Position numbers and translations under genes: made by a program. From Pseudomonas sp. MMS21 TM103 (GTDB lineage: Bacteria; Pseudomonadota; Gammaproteobacteria; Pseudomonadales; Pseudomonadaceae): a stretch of 64,000 bases of DNA. Where the stretch lies: the NCBI RefSeq assembly GCF_022132145.1, contig NZ_JAJISP010000001.1, forward strand, positions 434,001 to 498,000. Reading direction: 5' to 3'. The notes under the pieces were generated by a model that worked only from the letters and a program-made list of their open reading frames with translations, made no database searches and was not told where the DNA came from. Of this stretch, positions 19,511-28,449 are shown in pieces. The first letter of the stretch is position 1. Each line of letters starts with the position of its first letter.

Positions 19511-19972
19511 GTGAGTCAGCCCTTAAAACTAGGATCGTTCTTCGCCGTCTCGCTTTCCGTGATTTTGGCAACCTCCGCCACGTCACTTGGTGCGCAGTCC
19601 GTAGAGACGGCAAAGCCAATGGAGCTTCGGACCATAATGAAAAGACTTGACCATGATATGCAAGCCGTCACGGGCGCGATCTCCAAAGAAGATTGGTCAT
19701 TGGTTGCCGAGTTGGCACCAAGAATTGCCAAGCATGCCGAGCCACCTATTTCGGAAAAGATGCGCATCCTCGCCTGGCTTGGAACAGAAGTCGGAAAGTT
19801 TCGAGGCTTTGATGGAAGGGTGCATGATGCCGCGACTGCCATGGGTGAAGCTGCTAAGCGGAGTGACGGCCAAGCAGTCATCGTGGCCTTCGCCAAAACA
19901 CAGCAAAGCTGCCTAGCCTGCCACCAAAGTTTCCGTCCCTCGTTCGTTAAACATTTCTATGGGGAGCAGTAG
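19511..19972 (+). CDS. Class II cytochrome c (cytochrome c'/c-556 type), exported
   Basis: The product is a 153-residue protein with a Sec signal (LGSFFAVSLSVILATSATSLGAQS). A four-helix domain follows, and near the C-terminus is a single haem-binding CLACH in QQSCLACHQSFRPSF, the position typical of cytochrome c'. GTG 19511 with GGAGAA 10 nt upstream is preferred to ATG 19445, which would add a long polar leader ahead of the signal peptide. It stands alone after the efflux operon, with 200 bp between that holds no clear gene. A role in periplasmic electron transfer or nitric oxide binding is family inference; why it travels with a pump is unclear. Confidence 0.8.
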   Translation: MSQPLKLGSFFAVSLSVILATSATSLGAQSVETAKPMELRTIMKRLDHDMQAVTGAISKEDWSLVAELAPRIAKHAEPPISEKMRILAWLGTEVGKFRGFDGRVHDAATAMGEAAKRSDGQAVIVAFAKTQQSCLACHQSFRPSFVKHFYGEQ

Positions 19973-20126
19973 CATGGGCGCACCTGTGCGGTCTGTAATA
20001 GCTTCGAGCCGGCGACGTGAGCCGCTATCCTCTGGCCGATCCCGGCCGGCGGACAGCGCATAATTGACGGTGCCATTTGAGCATTATCAGTAGCGGGTTT
20101 AGAGAATGACTGCTATCGGGATTACG

Positions 20127-20534
20127 TCAGAATATGCACGCGGCCAGATCAACCACCTTGGAGTCGCTCTGCTTTGCCTTTAGAACTCGGTTCTCGGCTA
20201 TCAAAACCTCGTTGATGGAGGCTAGGCTGGCGACCTTGGCGCGCAGCTCCTCGATCTCCTGGCGAAGCGCGCGATTCTTCTCACGCTCCGCGCGGAGATC
20301 CTGGTGCTTCACATCGCGTTGGGCGCGACTGGAGCGCCCCTGAGCATCGCGGATCGCCTCGGCGATTATGGGGTAGTGGTTGTGGATCAGCGCCGTCGAA
20401 ACGCCCGCCTCGCGCGCCACAGCGGCGATAGTGACCTTGGTTTCCCCAGTATGTGCCCGACCACGCTGGATGCGGGCGAGCGCGAGTTGCAAATCCCGCT
20501 CGCGGGCGTCCGAGGGCTTGCGTTTGGTCGTCAT
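20127..20534 (-). CDS. Small HTH and coiled-coil accessory protein of the nested element (TnpC-like)
   Basis: The product is a 135-residue protein. Its N-terminal part looks like a TetR-type helix-turn-helix (VTIAAVAREAGVSTALIHNHYPIIAEAI). A strong coiled coil follows at about 80-118 (LRAEREKNRALRQEIEELRAKV). It is the last gene of the recombinase operon and overlaps the stop of the previous one by 4 nt. The layout is the same as TnpC in Tn554 and the small partner at 9703-10101. It probably assists recombination or regulates the operon; it lacks a TetR ligand domain, so a TetR label would be misleading. Confidence 0.7.
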   Translation of the reverse strand: MTTKRKPSDARERDLQLALARIQRGRAHTGETKVTIAAVAREAGVSTALIHNHYPIIAEAIRDAQGRSSRAQRDVKHQDLRAEREKNRALRQEIEELRAKVASLASINEVLIAENRVLKAKQSDSKVVDLAACIF

Positions 20535-22420
20535 ACTACATTCGTCTCCGGGGTGTATCCAAGCTGCCCGAGCACGTCACGGCAGCGCTCCAGGTCGCGC
20601 AAGACTCGCTGGCGGCCACCGTCACCAATGTCGTTGCAATCCTGCAACCCCTTCAGGTTGTCGTAAAGACGCTGGTATATGCCAATGTGGCTGCGCCCAA
20701 TCACGGCATTTTGACAGTCGCCGCAGCGAGTCCGCTCTAATGTGTTGCCGACGTAACCGTCGTTGCTGGCGGTACACCAGGCGTGGCCATTGCTGCGGAT
20801 CGCGGTGCTCTCGGCAATTGAGGTCACCATCGATGCATGGCTCTTGAAGATGGCGAGGTTTGCCGGATCGCGCCGCCAGCGTTTGATCGAGCGACCGTAG
20901 CCGCCGGCCAACGGTTCGTCCCCCATCCAGGTGTCAACGACGCCGAACTTGATGTCTTCGAGTTCTGCCTGGATGTCGTTGTACAACTCGATGTCGAGGT
21001 GCTGGCCCCAGTCCTGGTCCATGGCGTAGCCCAGCGTCATGTCCATGGACCAGTGCGCGTAGTGCTCGCGCAGGTAGCGCAGGTCGCCGAACTGGCTGTG
21101 CGCCGCGTAGTTGGCGAATTTGCGGCGGAACTGATGGCTGGCGAGGTTCCAGTCCAGCCCACCGCCCTGCGCGAACGCCTTGAGGGCATTGTTCCATGCG
21201 ATGCCCGACAGGGTGCGAACCTGATTGCCCTTTGCAGGGCTCACCCCGAGAAAGAGCGCATGGTGATGCTTATGCGCCTTGGCGATTTCTGGGTCGCGCG
21301 GGTTGACCCTTCGCCGCTCGGCGATCTCGGCGGCGATCATAGCCTGATACGGCTCGGCCCAGCGCTCCATCAGGCGCAACACGCGCACGGCGACCTCGGG
21401 GATCATCCAGTCGTGGACCCCGGTGTCGGTCTTATCCGACCTGGAACGCATCCAGTGATAGATCGTTCCCTCATCGTCCTCGGTGCGGTGGTGCGCGCCC
21501 GACTGGACGTTGGCCAGTTCGTGGTTGCGGCAACCGGAGGTGCTGGCCAGCACGATGTAGCAGGCGGTTCGTAGATCAAGGATCGCCTGATTAAATGCCC
21601 CCAGGCCGCCTTCCCAGCCAAAAGCGGCGAGGTGGCGGTTTTTAGCCTCTATGACTGTTCTGGTAACCTGCCTTCTCCGTTCTGCTGCGACGGCATCGAG
21701 GGCATCGCGTAGATCGAGCAGGGCCTTGCCGTGCTGAACCTGCTCATAGGCTCTCTCGAACAGGGTGCAGAACACCTCATCCGGCATCAGCGGCGTTTTG
21801 CCGCCCTGCTTGCGAGCTGTGCCGCTGCCGGCCATCGCATTCGCCGAGGTATCAGGCCAGGGATGCTGAGGGACTGGGTCGTGGGTGTACTGGCTCAACT
21901 CATGAAGCGCCTCGACCGCCATGAAGCGACGCTCAAGGGCGCTCTGAGACAGCGGTTTACCCTGGCTTCGGCGCGTCTGCCGGTACGCCCGACACTCGGC
22001 AACGTAGTTCGCGCAGACCATGGGGGTCACCGCGCCGAAATGACCGAGCTTGAGCGCGTTTAGATGCCGTAGGAAGGGCAGCGCATTCTCAAAAAAATTG
22101 CGCAAAGTGCTCGCTCTGGGCCGCTTATGCCCCGCGCGGCCGCGCCGCAGGTAGCGGTACAGCAGGGCCTTCATCACCTCCTTAAACGCACAGGGCACGC
22201 GGCTGAAGTCCTGGTGCCGCAAGTTGTCTGGCACGTTGCTGGTAAAGCCGTCCAGTTGCCAAATGTCGTCGCCATAGCGGCTGAGGATGACCCAGTGCCC
22301 ATCGACCTGGATGGCGCTCACGATGAGTGCGTCGCGGTCGCTCTCGGGTAGCTCGCGTACTTCCCCCGGCTGTGACTCGATGTTCGCCCAAGGCAGCGTG
22401 ACCACGTTGTTGTCGCTCAT
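20531..22420 (-). CDS. Tyrosine recombinase 3 of the nested element
   Basis: The product is a 629-residue recombinase. Catalytic residues seen are Arg in TSGCRNHELANV, His-x-x-Arg in ASHQFRRKFANY, a His in HYAHWSMD, and Tyr in MTLGYAMDQ. A C-terminal zinc-type cluster contains CGDCQNAVIGRSH. It shares with the other two recombinases of this element the four-base ATGA gene overlaps. The N-terminal 150 residues are a core-binding-like region. In Tn554-type and rulB integron-like elements three such enzymes are needed together; which one cuts which strand is not known from sequence. Confidence 0.8.
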   Translation of the reverse strand: MSDNNVVTLPWANIESQPGEVRELPESDRDALIVSAIQVDGHWVILSRYGDDIWQLDGFTSNVPDNLRHQDFSRVPCAFKEVMKALLYRYLRRGRAGHKRPRASTLRNFFENALPFLRHLNALKLGHFGAVTPMVCANYVAECRAYRQTRRSQGKPLSQSALERRFMAVEALHELSQYTHDPVPQHPWPDTSANAMAGSGTARKQGGKTPLMPDEVFCTLFERAYEQVQHGKALLDLRDALDAVAAERRRQVTRTVIEAKNRHLAAFGWEGGLGAFNQAILDLRTACYIVLASTSGCRNHELANVQSGAHHRTEDDEGTIYHWMRSRSDKTDTGVHDWMIPEVAVRVLRLMERWAEPYQAMIAAEIAERRRVNPRDPEIAKAHKHHHALFLGVSPAKGNQVRTLSGIAWNNALKAFAQGGGLDWNLASHQFRRKFANYAAHSQFGDLRYLREHYAHWSMDMTLGYAMDQDWGQHLDIELYNDIQAELEDIKFGVVDTWMGDEPLAGGYGRSIKRWRRDPANLAIFKSHASMVTSIAESTAIRSNGHAWCTASNDGYVGNTLERTRCGDCQNAVIGRSHIGIYQRLYDNLKGLQDCNDIGDGGRQRVLRDLERCRDVLGQLGYTPETNVV

Positions 22421-24093
22421 GCAAAGATCTCCAGCTTCTCCACCACATCGGACGACCAGAACGGGTGCGGCTCGCGGCGCGCACGCTCGCGGGCGGCTTC
22501 GACGGCCGCCGGCTTGAAAGTCCCGCGCCGCAGCCCCTCGGCCACGATGTAGTCGTCAATCAATCGAGGAATGTGCGCGTATTCCTGCGCCCAACGCCGC
22601 TTGTCCATGCGCGTGCGCTCCGCGAATACACGGAAGTAGAAGCTGAATAGGCGGTGCAGATCTTCCCCCGTCACCGCGTAATGCTTGCAGCGCAGACAGT
22701 TGAGGAACGAGAAACACGCTGCCCCTTCACGTTTCGGTGCGTACTGGCCGTTTACCGGGTCGCCACAGCGCCCCATTGGGGTCGTCTGGTAGGTCGCGCC
22801 GATGCTGCGGGTCAGTAACTCTTGAACCAGTATCTCGCCCATGAACTGCCAGTTGCGCCTCGCGTCACCGCTAGGTGCCAGATAATTTCTCCCGGCCACC
22901 TGCGGCGTGTTGCCAAGCGCGAATGCCGTGGTCGCCAGGTCGCCCGCTAGCAACTCGAAAATTCGGTTGGCGAACGTTTTGCGTAGGCGAGAGACGTTGA
23001 TGCGCAGCGGCTGGCCGTCGATATCGGTGAGCCCGTGGTCGGCCACGAGTTTCTTGATCGCCAGCTTCAACGTCCCGTCAGTCAGTGCATTGACCCTGCC
23101 GAGGCCTGGGCCGCGGTGCACGCGATACAGCCACACACGCTCCTTGAGGTCGTCCGGGGCCTCCGCGCGCAGCGGTTCGCTGTGGGCAAGGACGCGCCGG
23201 ATCAGGCGCTCGACATTGGTCTTGACGGTTGGCGTGGACTCCAACAGGTGTGCAGCAGCGCTCTCGGCGCGCAGCGCCACCTTGTGGCTGGTGTGCCCGC
23301 GGCGCTTCCAAAGGACCAGGAATACGCTGTTATCCTTGGGGTGGGCGCGCAGGCAATCGCGCTCCATCTCCAGCAGCGGCGTGGAATTGCGCCCGGTGTG
23401 CAGCGCTACGGTCAGCAGGGCATAAGCCAACAACTCGCCGGTTACCGGGGCGTCGTCGTGCCAGATCGGCATGACCGCTTGCCTGAGCGCGGTGGTGAAC
23501 GCCTGCCGCTGACGCTTCGGCAGCGGCGTTTCGCCCTTATGCTTGCCTCTGTTTGGGAACGGGTTTCGTGGGAAAGTCGCATCGTCCCCCGTGGTGACCA
23601 ACGAAATCAGCCCACGCCGGCCCAACGCGTGAAGGACGGACTTCGTGCTGGTGTAGTGGCTCCTCTGACTAGGGGTGGTGATGCCCAGTCCGGCGAGGTG
23701 GCCAAGAAACCCGTCAATTACGGCGCGATCAATGTCGTCCAGGGTCAGCCCGCGCCTGAGCGCGGTTGCGCGCAGCACTATGTAGTTGAGGAAGTGACGT
23801 AAACCACCTTTACAGATGCTCGCTACGGAACTGGCCTCGAGCCCGCCGTCCTGCCGGGCCAGGAAGCGCTCAATCTGCCGCTGGCAAGCGTAGGTGATCG
23901 AATCGATGCCCGTGCCGTACCAGGGTGCGAAGTCGAAGCCCCGGGAGCGCGTGGCATTGCGCCCGAAGGCGACCGTAGTCTTGGCCGGCGGAATCGCCTC
24001 GGGGAGAACGACGACACGACCCGCCGAGTCGCGGTTGTGCTCGACCTGCGGGACGCTGAGGTCGGTCCTGTTGAATACCTTACGTTTGCCCAT
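22417..24093 (-). CDS. Tyrosine recombinase 2 of the nested element
   Basis: The product is a 558-residue recombinase with Arg in VALHTGRNSTPLLEME and a likely Tyr in LGNTPQVAGRNYLAP. The usual His-x-x-Arg box reads SRLRKTF, so the first His is Ser; the enzyme may be catalytically altered and act as a structural partner. A zinc-type cluster (CFSFLNCLRCKHYAV) follows the catalytic domain. It overlaps the genes on either side by 1 to 4 nt, giving one tightly packed operon with 24093-25247 first. Confidence 0.8.
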   Translation of the reverse strand: MGKRKVFNRTDLSVPQVEHNRDSAGRVVVLPEAIPPAKTTVAFGRNATRSRGFDFAPWYGTGIDSITYACQRQIERFLARQDGGLEASSVASICKGGLRHFLNYIVLRATALRRGLTLDDIDRAVIDGFLGHLAGLGITTPSQRSHYTSTKSVLHALGRRGLISLVTTGDDATFPRNPFPNRGKHKGETPLPKRQRQAFTTALRQAVMPIWHDDAPVTGELLAYALLTVALHTGRNSTPLLEMERDCLRAHPKDNSVFLVLWKRRGHTSHKVALRAESAAAHLLESTPTVKTNVERLIRRVLAHSEPLRAEAPDDLKERVWLYRVHRGPGLGRVNALTDGTLKLAIKKLVADHGLTDIDGQPLRINVSRLRKTFANRIFELLAGDLATTAFALGNTPQVAGRNYLAPSGDARRNWQFMGEILVQELLTRSIGATYQTTPMGRCGDPVNGQYAPKREGAACFSFLNCLRCKHYAVTGEDLHRLFSFYFRVFAERTRMDKRRWAQEYAHIPRLIDDYIVAEGLRRGTFKPAAVEAARERARREPHPFWSSDVVEKLEIFA

Positions 24094-25247
24094 CAGACCG
24101 ATCCCAACCCTTCGTTCAACTCATCGTCGTAGGCCAGAACCGCGTCGTCGGCCAGTTCGTTGACTAGGTGCAGGTACACCATCGTTGTCTGAATGGAGCT
24201 ATGACCGAGCTGCCGCTGCACGAACACCAGCGGATCCACGCTGCCGCGGTTGCGCTGGAGCGTGACCAGGGTATGGGTGGCGTAGGTGTGGCGCAGCATG
24301 TGGGTATGGACCCTGATACCGGCCCGCTTGCCGATTTCCCGGACGATGCGCGCGATGCGCTTGCCATCATCGGCGAAGGGCTCACCAAACTGGTTCAGGA
24401 ACAGCGGCTCGTGATTGGTACGGGTGCGGCTCAATGAGGCCCGCTCACCGCGAACCTGCACTACGTAGCGATGCAAATCGGCAAGGAAGCGGCGACTGAT
24501 GTAGATGTCGCGCGGCTTGCTGCCCTTGGTGCGCATACCATGGCCATCGTGTGGATCGAGGTGAATCCGGATGTTGCGCTCGTGCCTACCGGCTTTATCC
24601 GGATCGAAGATGTAGGCAAGCGGGAAAGAGGCGATTTCCTCCCGGCGCAGTCCAGTCTGAAGCCCGAGCCGAATCATCATTCGGTGATGCGGATTTTCCT
24701 GCGTCGCCAGCAGCGCCTTGATCTCATCCATGCTCAGAAACTTCGGCAGCGCCCGATGCTTGCGCGGCATGATGTCGTTCACCATAGCCTTGCCGCCGCT
24801 GGCATCGACGTGGGCAAGGAAGCCGGGAGCGCGTTTGACCGTCCGTTCCTCATAGCCAAACGGCAGTCTGCTCACCCATCCCTGCTGCTGTGCATACTCG
24901 TAGAACTTGCACACATAGTGCAGCCGTTGACGGGTTGTTGATGGGGCAAACTTGCACTCCACCAGGCAGTAGTCCCGGTAGGCCGCTACGACACTCTTGG
25001 CCTCGCCACGGTCCACGTCGCGCCAGTCAAGGTCATGCGCTTGGAGGAAACTGAAAAAGTCGTACAGCGCACGCCCCGTGCTTGGCCATGACTTCCGTGA
25101 CCCAATAGCTCCACGCAACAGGTAGTGGCGAAAGAATTCATTGGCGGGGACGCAACTGTCGAGCGTGTCCCAAAGCAGGATCGGAAAGCCTGGATAAGGA
25201 CGACCGGCAATCACCAAATCCTCAGTAGCCCACACAAGCTCCATCAA
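24093..25247 (-). CDS. XerC-like tyrosine recombinase 1 of the nested element
   Basis: The product is a 384-residue classical tyrosine recombinase. Motifs are Arg in LGLQTGLRREEIASF, HTHMLRHTYATH, and LGHSSIQTTMVYLHL with the nucleophilic Tyr. The N-terminal SAM-like domain spans about 60-160. It is first in the minus-strand operon, starting about 100 bp inside the right end of the element. It is the best candidate for the 'xerC' of integron-like elements that enter rulB. The region between this start and the inverted repeat is AT-rich and should hold its promoter, but I could not fix -35/-10 boxes. Confidence 0.9.
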   Translation of the reverse strand: MMELVWATEDLVIAGRPYPGFPILLWDTLDSCVPANEFFRHYLLRGAIGSRKSWPSTGRALYDFFSFLQAHDLDWRDVDRGEAKSVVAAYRDYCLVECKFAPSTTRQRLHYVCKFYEYAQQQGWVSRLPFGYEERTVKRAPGFLAHVDASGGKAMVNDIMPRKHRALPKFLSMDEIKALLATQENPHHRMMIRLGLQTGLRREEIASFPLAYIFDPDKAGRHERNIRIHLDPHDGHGMRTKGSKPRDIYISRRFLADLHRYVVQVRGERASLSRTRTNHEPLFLNQFGEPFADDGKRIARIVREIGKRAGIRVHTHMLRHTYATHTLVTLQRNRGSVDPLVFVQRQLGHSSIQTTMVYLHLVNELADDAVLAYDDELNEGLGSV

Positions 25248-25325
25248 CCTACCCCCAACCGCTGACCTATCCCTATTGCTGCTAAAGCTATTTTTTAAAT
25301 CATTGTTTATAAAGCTACTTAACTC

Positions 25326-25347
25326 CTAACCTTTAGCAAGCCCCGGA
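25326..25347 (-). repeat. Right terminal inverted repeat of the nested element
   Basis: On the minus strand the repeat begins TCCGGGGCTTGCTAA and ends GGTTAG, pairing with 11514-11536 at about 18 positions. It abuts the CAAC shared with the left umuC junction. Confidence 0.75.
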
Positions 25348-25349
25348 AC

Positions 25350-26591
25350 AACAGCTTCTACGCCAGCTGCGAGCGGGTGTTCAGGCCGGACCTCCGGCGC
25401 ACCCCGATTGTGGTGCTGAGCAACAATGACGGCTGCGTGATTGCCCGCTCAGCCGAAGCCAAGGCCCACGTAGAGATGGGCGCGCCCTGGCACAAGATTA
25501 AGAGGGACGTTCGCCGGCTTGGCATTGCGGTGTTCTCAAGCAACTACGCGCTGTATGGCGACATCAGCGAGCGCGTGATGAGCGTGATTGAAGGTATGGT
25601 GCCGGCGCTGGAGGTGTACAGCATCGATGAGGCCTTTGCCGATCTGAAAGGCATGCAAGGCTCAATGGAGGCGTTCGGTCGGGAGATCCGCGCCCAGGTG
25701 CTGCAATGCACGGGCATCCCCACCGGGGTGGGTGTTGCCAGCACCAAGACGCTGGCCAAACTGGCGAACCACGCGGCGAAGAAGTGGCAGCGCCAAACGG
25801 GTGGGGTAGTAGATATCCGCGACCCTGAACGCCGCGACAAGCTGCTGAAGATCACGCCTGTTGGGGATGTGTGGGGGGTTGGCAGTCGTATGGACGCGCA
25901 CCTGCAGGGCATGAAAATTAATACGGCCTGGGAGTTATCGCAGGCAGACCCGTGGACCCTGCGCGAAAAATTCAGCGTGGTGATCGAGAAAACCGTGCGC
26001 GAGTTGCGCGGCACGGCCTGCCTAGAGCTGGAAGATATGGTGCCGGCCAAGCAGGAGATCTGCTGCAGTCGCGCATTCGGTGAGCGCCAACATGAGATTG
26101 AGCCCATCCGTGAGGCGGTGGCCACCTACGCCGCCAGGGCCTGCGAAAAGCTCAGGGCTCAGCACTCCCTCGCCAAGCGGGTGCGAGTGAGCATCCGCAC
26201 CGGCATGTTTAACCCAGATGAGGTGAAGTATGCGAAGGGCATTGTCTGTGAGCTGCCGTACCCGACCGACGATACGCGGCTGATTACCCGCACGGCTGTG
26301 GCTGGGCTTGATCATCTGTTCCGGCCTGGCTTCGCCTACGCCAAGGCCGAGATCCTGCTGCTGGATCTACGCCAGCGCGGTGAGTTCACTGACGATATGT
26401 TCGCCGCGACTCAGCCCGTGGTGGCCGAGCAGGTGATGGACGTGCTTGATGAGATCAACGCCAAGTGGGGGCGCGGCACATTGAGGCCAGCTGGTGTGCC
26501 GTTGGCGCCAGCCTGGGGGATGAAGCGCGAAATGCTGAGCCCGAGCTATACCACCAGGTGGGATCAGCTGTGGACGGTGAGAGCAGTTTAG
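25350..26591 (+). pseudogene. umuC: umuC 3' part, separated from its start by the nested element
   Basis: 413 codons begin [15 protein letters not shown] and run to the normal UmuC end, so with the 12 codons at 11475-11510 the gene was about 425 residues (E. coli 422). Y-family polymerase motifs remain: [22 protein letters not shown] (catalytic Asp-Glu) and [15 protein letters not shown]. Only the first catalytic strand (ALIDCN) is missing. GTG 25377 could allow a truncated product, but the metal-binding Asp of the first strand would be absent, so a working polymerase is unlikely. Precise excision of the element would restore the gene. Confidence 0.92.
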
Positions 26592-26690
26592 GAGAGGGCA
26601 AACTGAATCGACCTTAGATACGTAGACACCTTTGAGCAGCCGCTTTTGGCCGGAAGTACTCTCCGCAGAATCCGTGGTGGTTCAAGAAGA

Positions 26691-28067
26691 TCATGAGGCT
26701 GGGCGCAGAGAATAGCGCTCAAACAGTGAGCGATAGAATCCAATGAGCATCTCTTCGGCGTCGGGCAGCCCGAGCTCATGAGCGCCAAAGCGATAGACCT
26801 CATACCCAGCAAGTCTCAGGACTCTGTCCGCCATCATCATCTCGGCGTAGAGCTTGGGACTTGCGAGCCCCTCCGGGTCGGAATAATGGTGTTTACCGTC
26901 GATTTCTATAACAACCCGCACCCCGCCAGGGAGAAGCAGTAGGAAGTCCATGCGAGACCTCAGCAAGGCTTCCTTGCCGCGTTGTGAGACCGTCTGGGGA
27001 TCCCAGTGAAACCAGACCTCGGGTAACAAGACAGGAAGCTGGGGAATCGCTGTTGTAAAGGCTTTGAAGAAGCTCTCAAAAGCGAGTTCTTGAGGAGGCG
27101 ACGACTTTGGCAGGCACGCCTTCAGGCGTCGATAAAGACGACTTTTGGCCTGGCTTTCCTCGATGTCGTAAGTCTGGGAGTACCAGGTCTGCAGATCACG
27201 CCACAGGAGCCCGGAACTAGCGATCGGGCGGTCATAGATAAGGACATCCGTGGGGTCGGACATTACCTCGATATCGTTATCCAGCGCGTTGCCCAGTCGC
27301 AGGTCTGGCTTCTTCGTGGAAGCAAAGATGAGGTTCTTGGGAGATGACTGCTTGCGTGATCCTATGGTGGCTAAAGTGGCCGTCAGGAACGCATCCTCTC
27401 CCATTCCGATTACAACGTGAACTCCGCACTCTCTGAGGGCGCCGTTAACTATTTCGATGAATTTTCGCTGAGCGGGCTCACTGGGCAGCACCCGCGATGA
27501 GGCCAACGCTTCAATGAATCGGCCAAATCGAGCATGCGAGGACTGAAACGCCCCGATCTTGTCGAGGAGCGTCACCGAATTCCAGTCGGGATTTTCGATG
27601 TAGTGACGGACAATTTCTTCACGAAGTGTTGGGGAGGACCAGGTGAAGTCCATGACCGACATCATGTCGAGTCGCCAGAACTCGCTGAGCACTTGCTCGA
27701 AGCCAGCCCTGTCCATATACAAGTCTGTGGTTATGAGCGCCTTCGCCAGTTCTCGTCGGTATCGACCAGGGATGACAGGTACTGTGCCATCGTCCCAAAC
27801 AAGTTCTTGAAGCTGATCGCGTTCAAGAACGGGAAAGTCAATCAGCTCCAATGCCTTATGAGCGGCAGCCACCCTCTGGGCATCATTCGCAGCTTCTACC
27901 GATTTTTGCAGATGCTGCCTCTTGGAGCTGTACTCAGTGCAATCATCGAGCCCTAGTGTGAAGAGCAGCTCAGGGATCTGTGTGTCCGTGTAACGGCCTT
28001 TCTGATTTCCCAGGATCTGGCTCAGAGTGTCTCTTAGCATCGCGAGGTTTTGCTGGGTACGAGGCAT
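26691..28067 (-). CDS. AbiJ-like defence protein with nuclease-like C-terminus
   Basis: The product is a 458-residue protein. The N-terminal 60 residues (IPELLFTLGLDDCTEYSSKRQHLQKSVEAAN) resemble the AbiJ N-terminal domain found in single-gene abortive-infection proteins. The C-terminal region has a PD-(D/E)xK-like pattern: an Asp in SRMDFLLLLPG, then VVIEIDGKHHY (residues about 385-410), then a helix and YEVYRFGAHELG, much like very-short-patch or DUF559-type nucleases. The predicted action is cleavage of nucleic acid on infection. It follows the STAND gene on the same strand but with 380 bp of repeat-containing DNA between, so it is likely independent. The family assignment is from memory. 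Confidence 0.6.
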   Translation of the reverse strand: MPRTQQNLAMLRDTLSQILGNQKGRYTDTQIPELLFTLGLDDCTEYSSKRQHLQKSVEAANDAQRVAAAHKALELIDFPVLERDQLQELVWDDGTVPVIPGRYRRELAKALITTDLYMDRAGFEQVLSEFWRLDMMSVMDFTWSSPTLREEIVRHYIENPDWNSVTLLDKIGAFQSSHARFGRFIEALASSRVLPSEPAQRKFIEIVNGALRECGVHVVIGMGEDAFLTATLATIGSRKQSSPKNLIFASTKKPDLRLGNALDNDIEVMSDPTDVLIYDRPIASSGLLWRDLQTWYSQTYDIEESQAKSRLYRRLKACLPKSSPPQELAFESFFKAFTTAIPQLPVLLPEVWFHWDPQTVSQRGKEALLRSRMDFLLLLPGGVRVVIEIDGKHHYSDPEGLASPKLYAEMMMADRVLRLAGYEVYRFGAHELGLPDAEEMLIGFYRSLFERYSLRPAS

Positions 28068-28449
28068 GCGCTAGGAGTCGTCCTGATGTCGTTCTGGCGA
28101 TGCTAACACTTACAGATAAGACGTTGAGTCGGGCCTAGCTGCCACAACCGCCTTCCACATGGCACCAGGCGAGGGGATGGACGTGATTGATCTGCCAGTG
28201 CGTGGATAGTGGCCAATTGCGGCCTGTGATGACCGGCAGCTGCCGGCCAATAGCTGCCTGTCGTAATCGGCTCAAATCGACTCAAAGCAGAAGCTCGATT
28301 TGGAAAGTCCGATGGCTGCTTCGCATCGGGAGCGATCGATCGTTAGGGTACTACGAACGCTAGCCACCGGCCGGAAGCTGCCGTCCGGGACAGCCAGCTC
28401 GAGCCAGCATGGCCCCCCTCGCTTGACATCGCCGCTGAATCTGCATGGC

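Larger units (their letters stand above)
11511..25348. mobile_element. Nested 13.8-kb tri-recombinase element inserted in umuC (integron-like element type)
   Basis: Joining 11510 to 25350 or to 25352, depending on the CAAC copy, restores an uninterrupted umuC frame, so the ends are known to within about 4 bp. Imperfect inverted ends match over 22-23 bp: TCCGG, CTT, CTAA and GTTAG blocks in 11514-11536 and the complement of 25326-25347. At the right end are three tyrosine recombinases and a small partner on the minus strand. The rest is a TetR-controlled ABC efflux operon and a cytochrome. Insertions of xerC-type integron-like elements in rulB, the umuC homologue of pWW0 and P. syringae plasmids, have been described, and this agrees in target, position and recombinase number. 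Confidence 0.9.

Noticed and set aside
19276..19619. Minus-strand frames that faintly resemble a recombinase tail (ARRYVDNSRMVERREI)
   Set aside because: No start, no catalytic Arg or His box and overlap with the cytochrome gene's leader; too short to support a remnant.
20127..20534. Possible TetR regulator
   Set aside because: Only the HTH looks TetR-like; the rest is coiled coil without a ligand domain and the gene is locked into the recombinase operon, so a TnpC-like role fits better.
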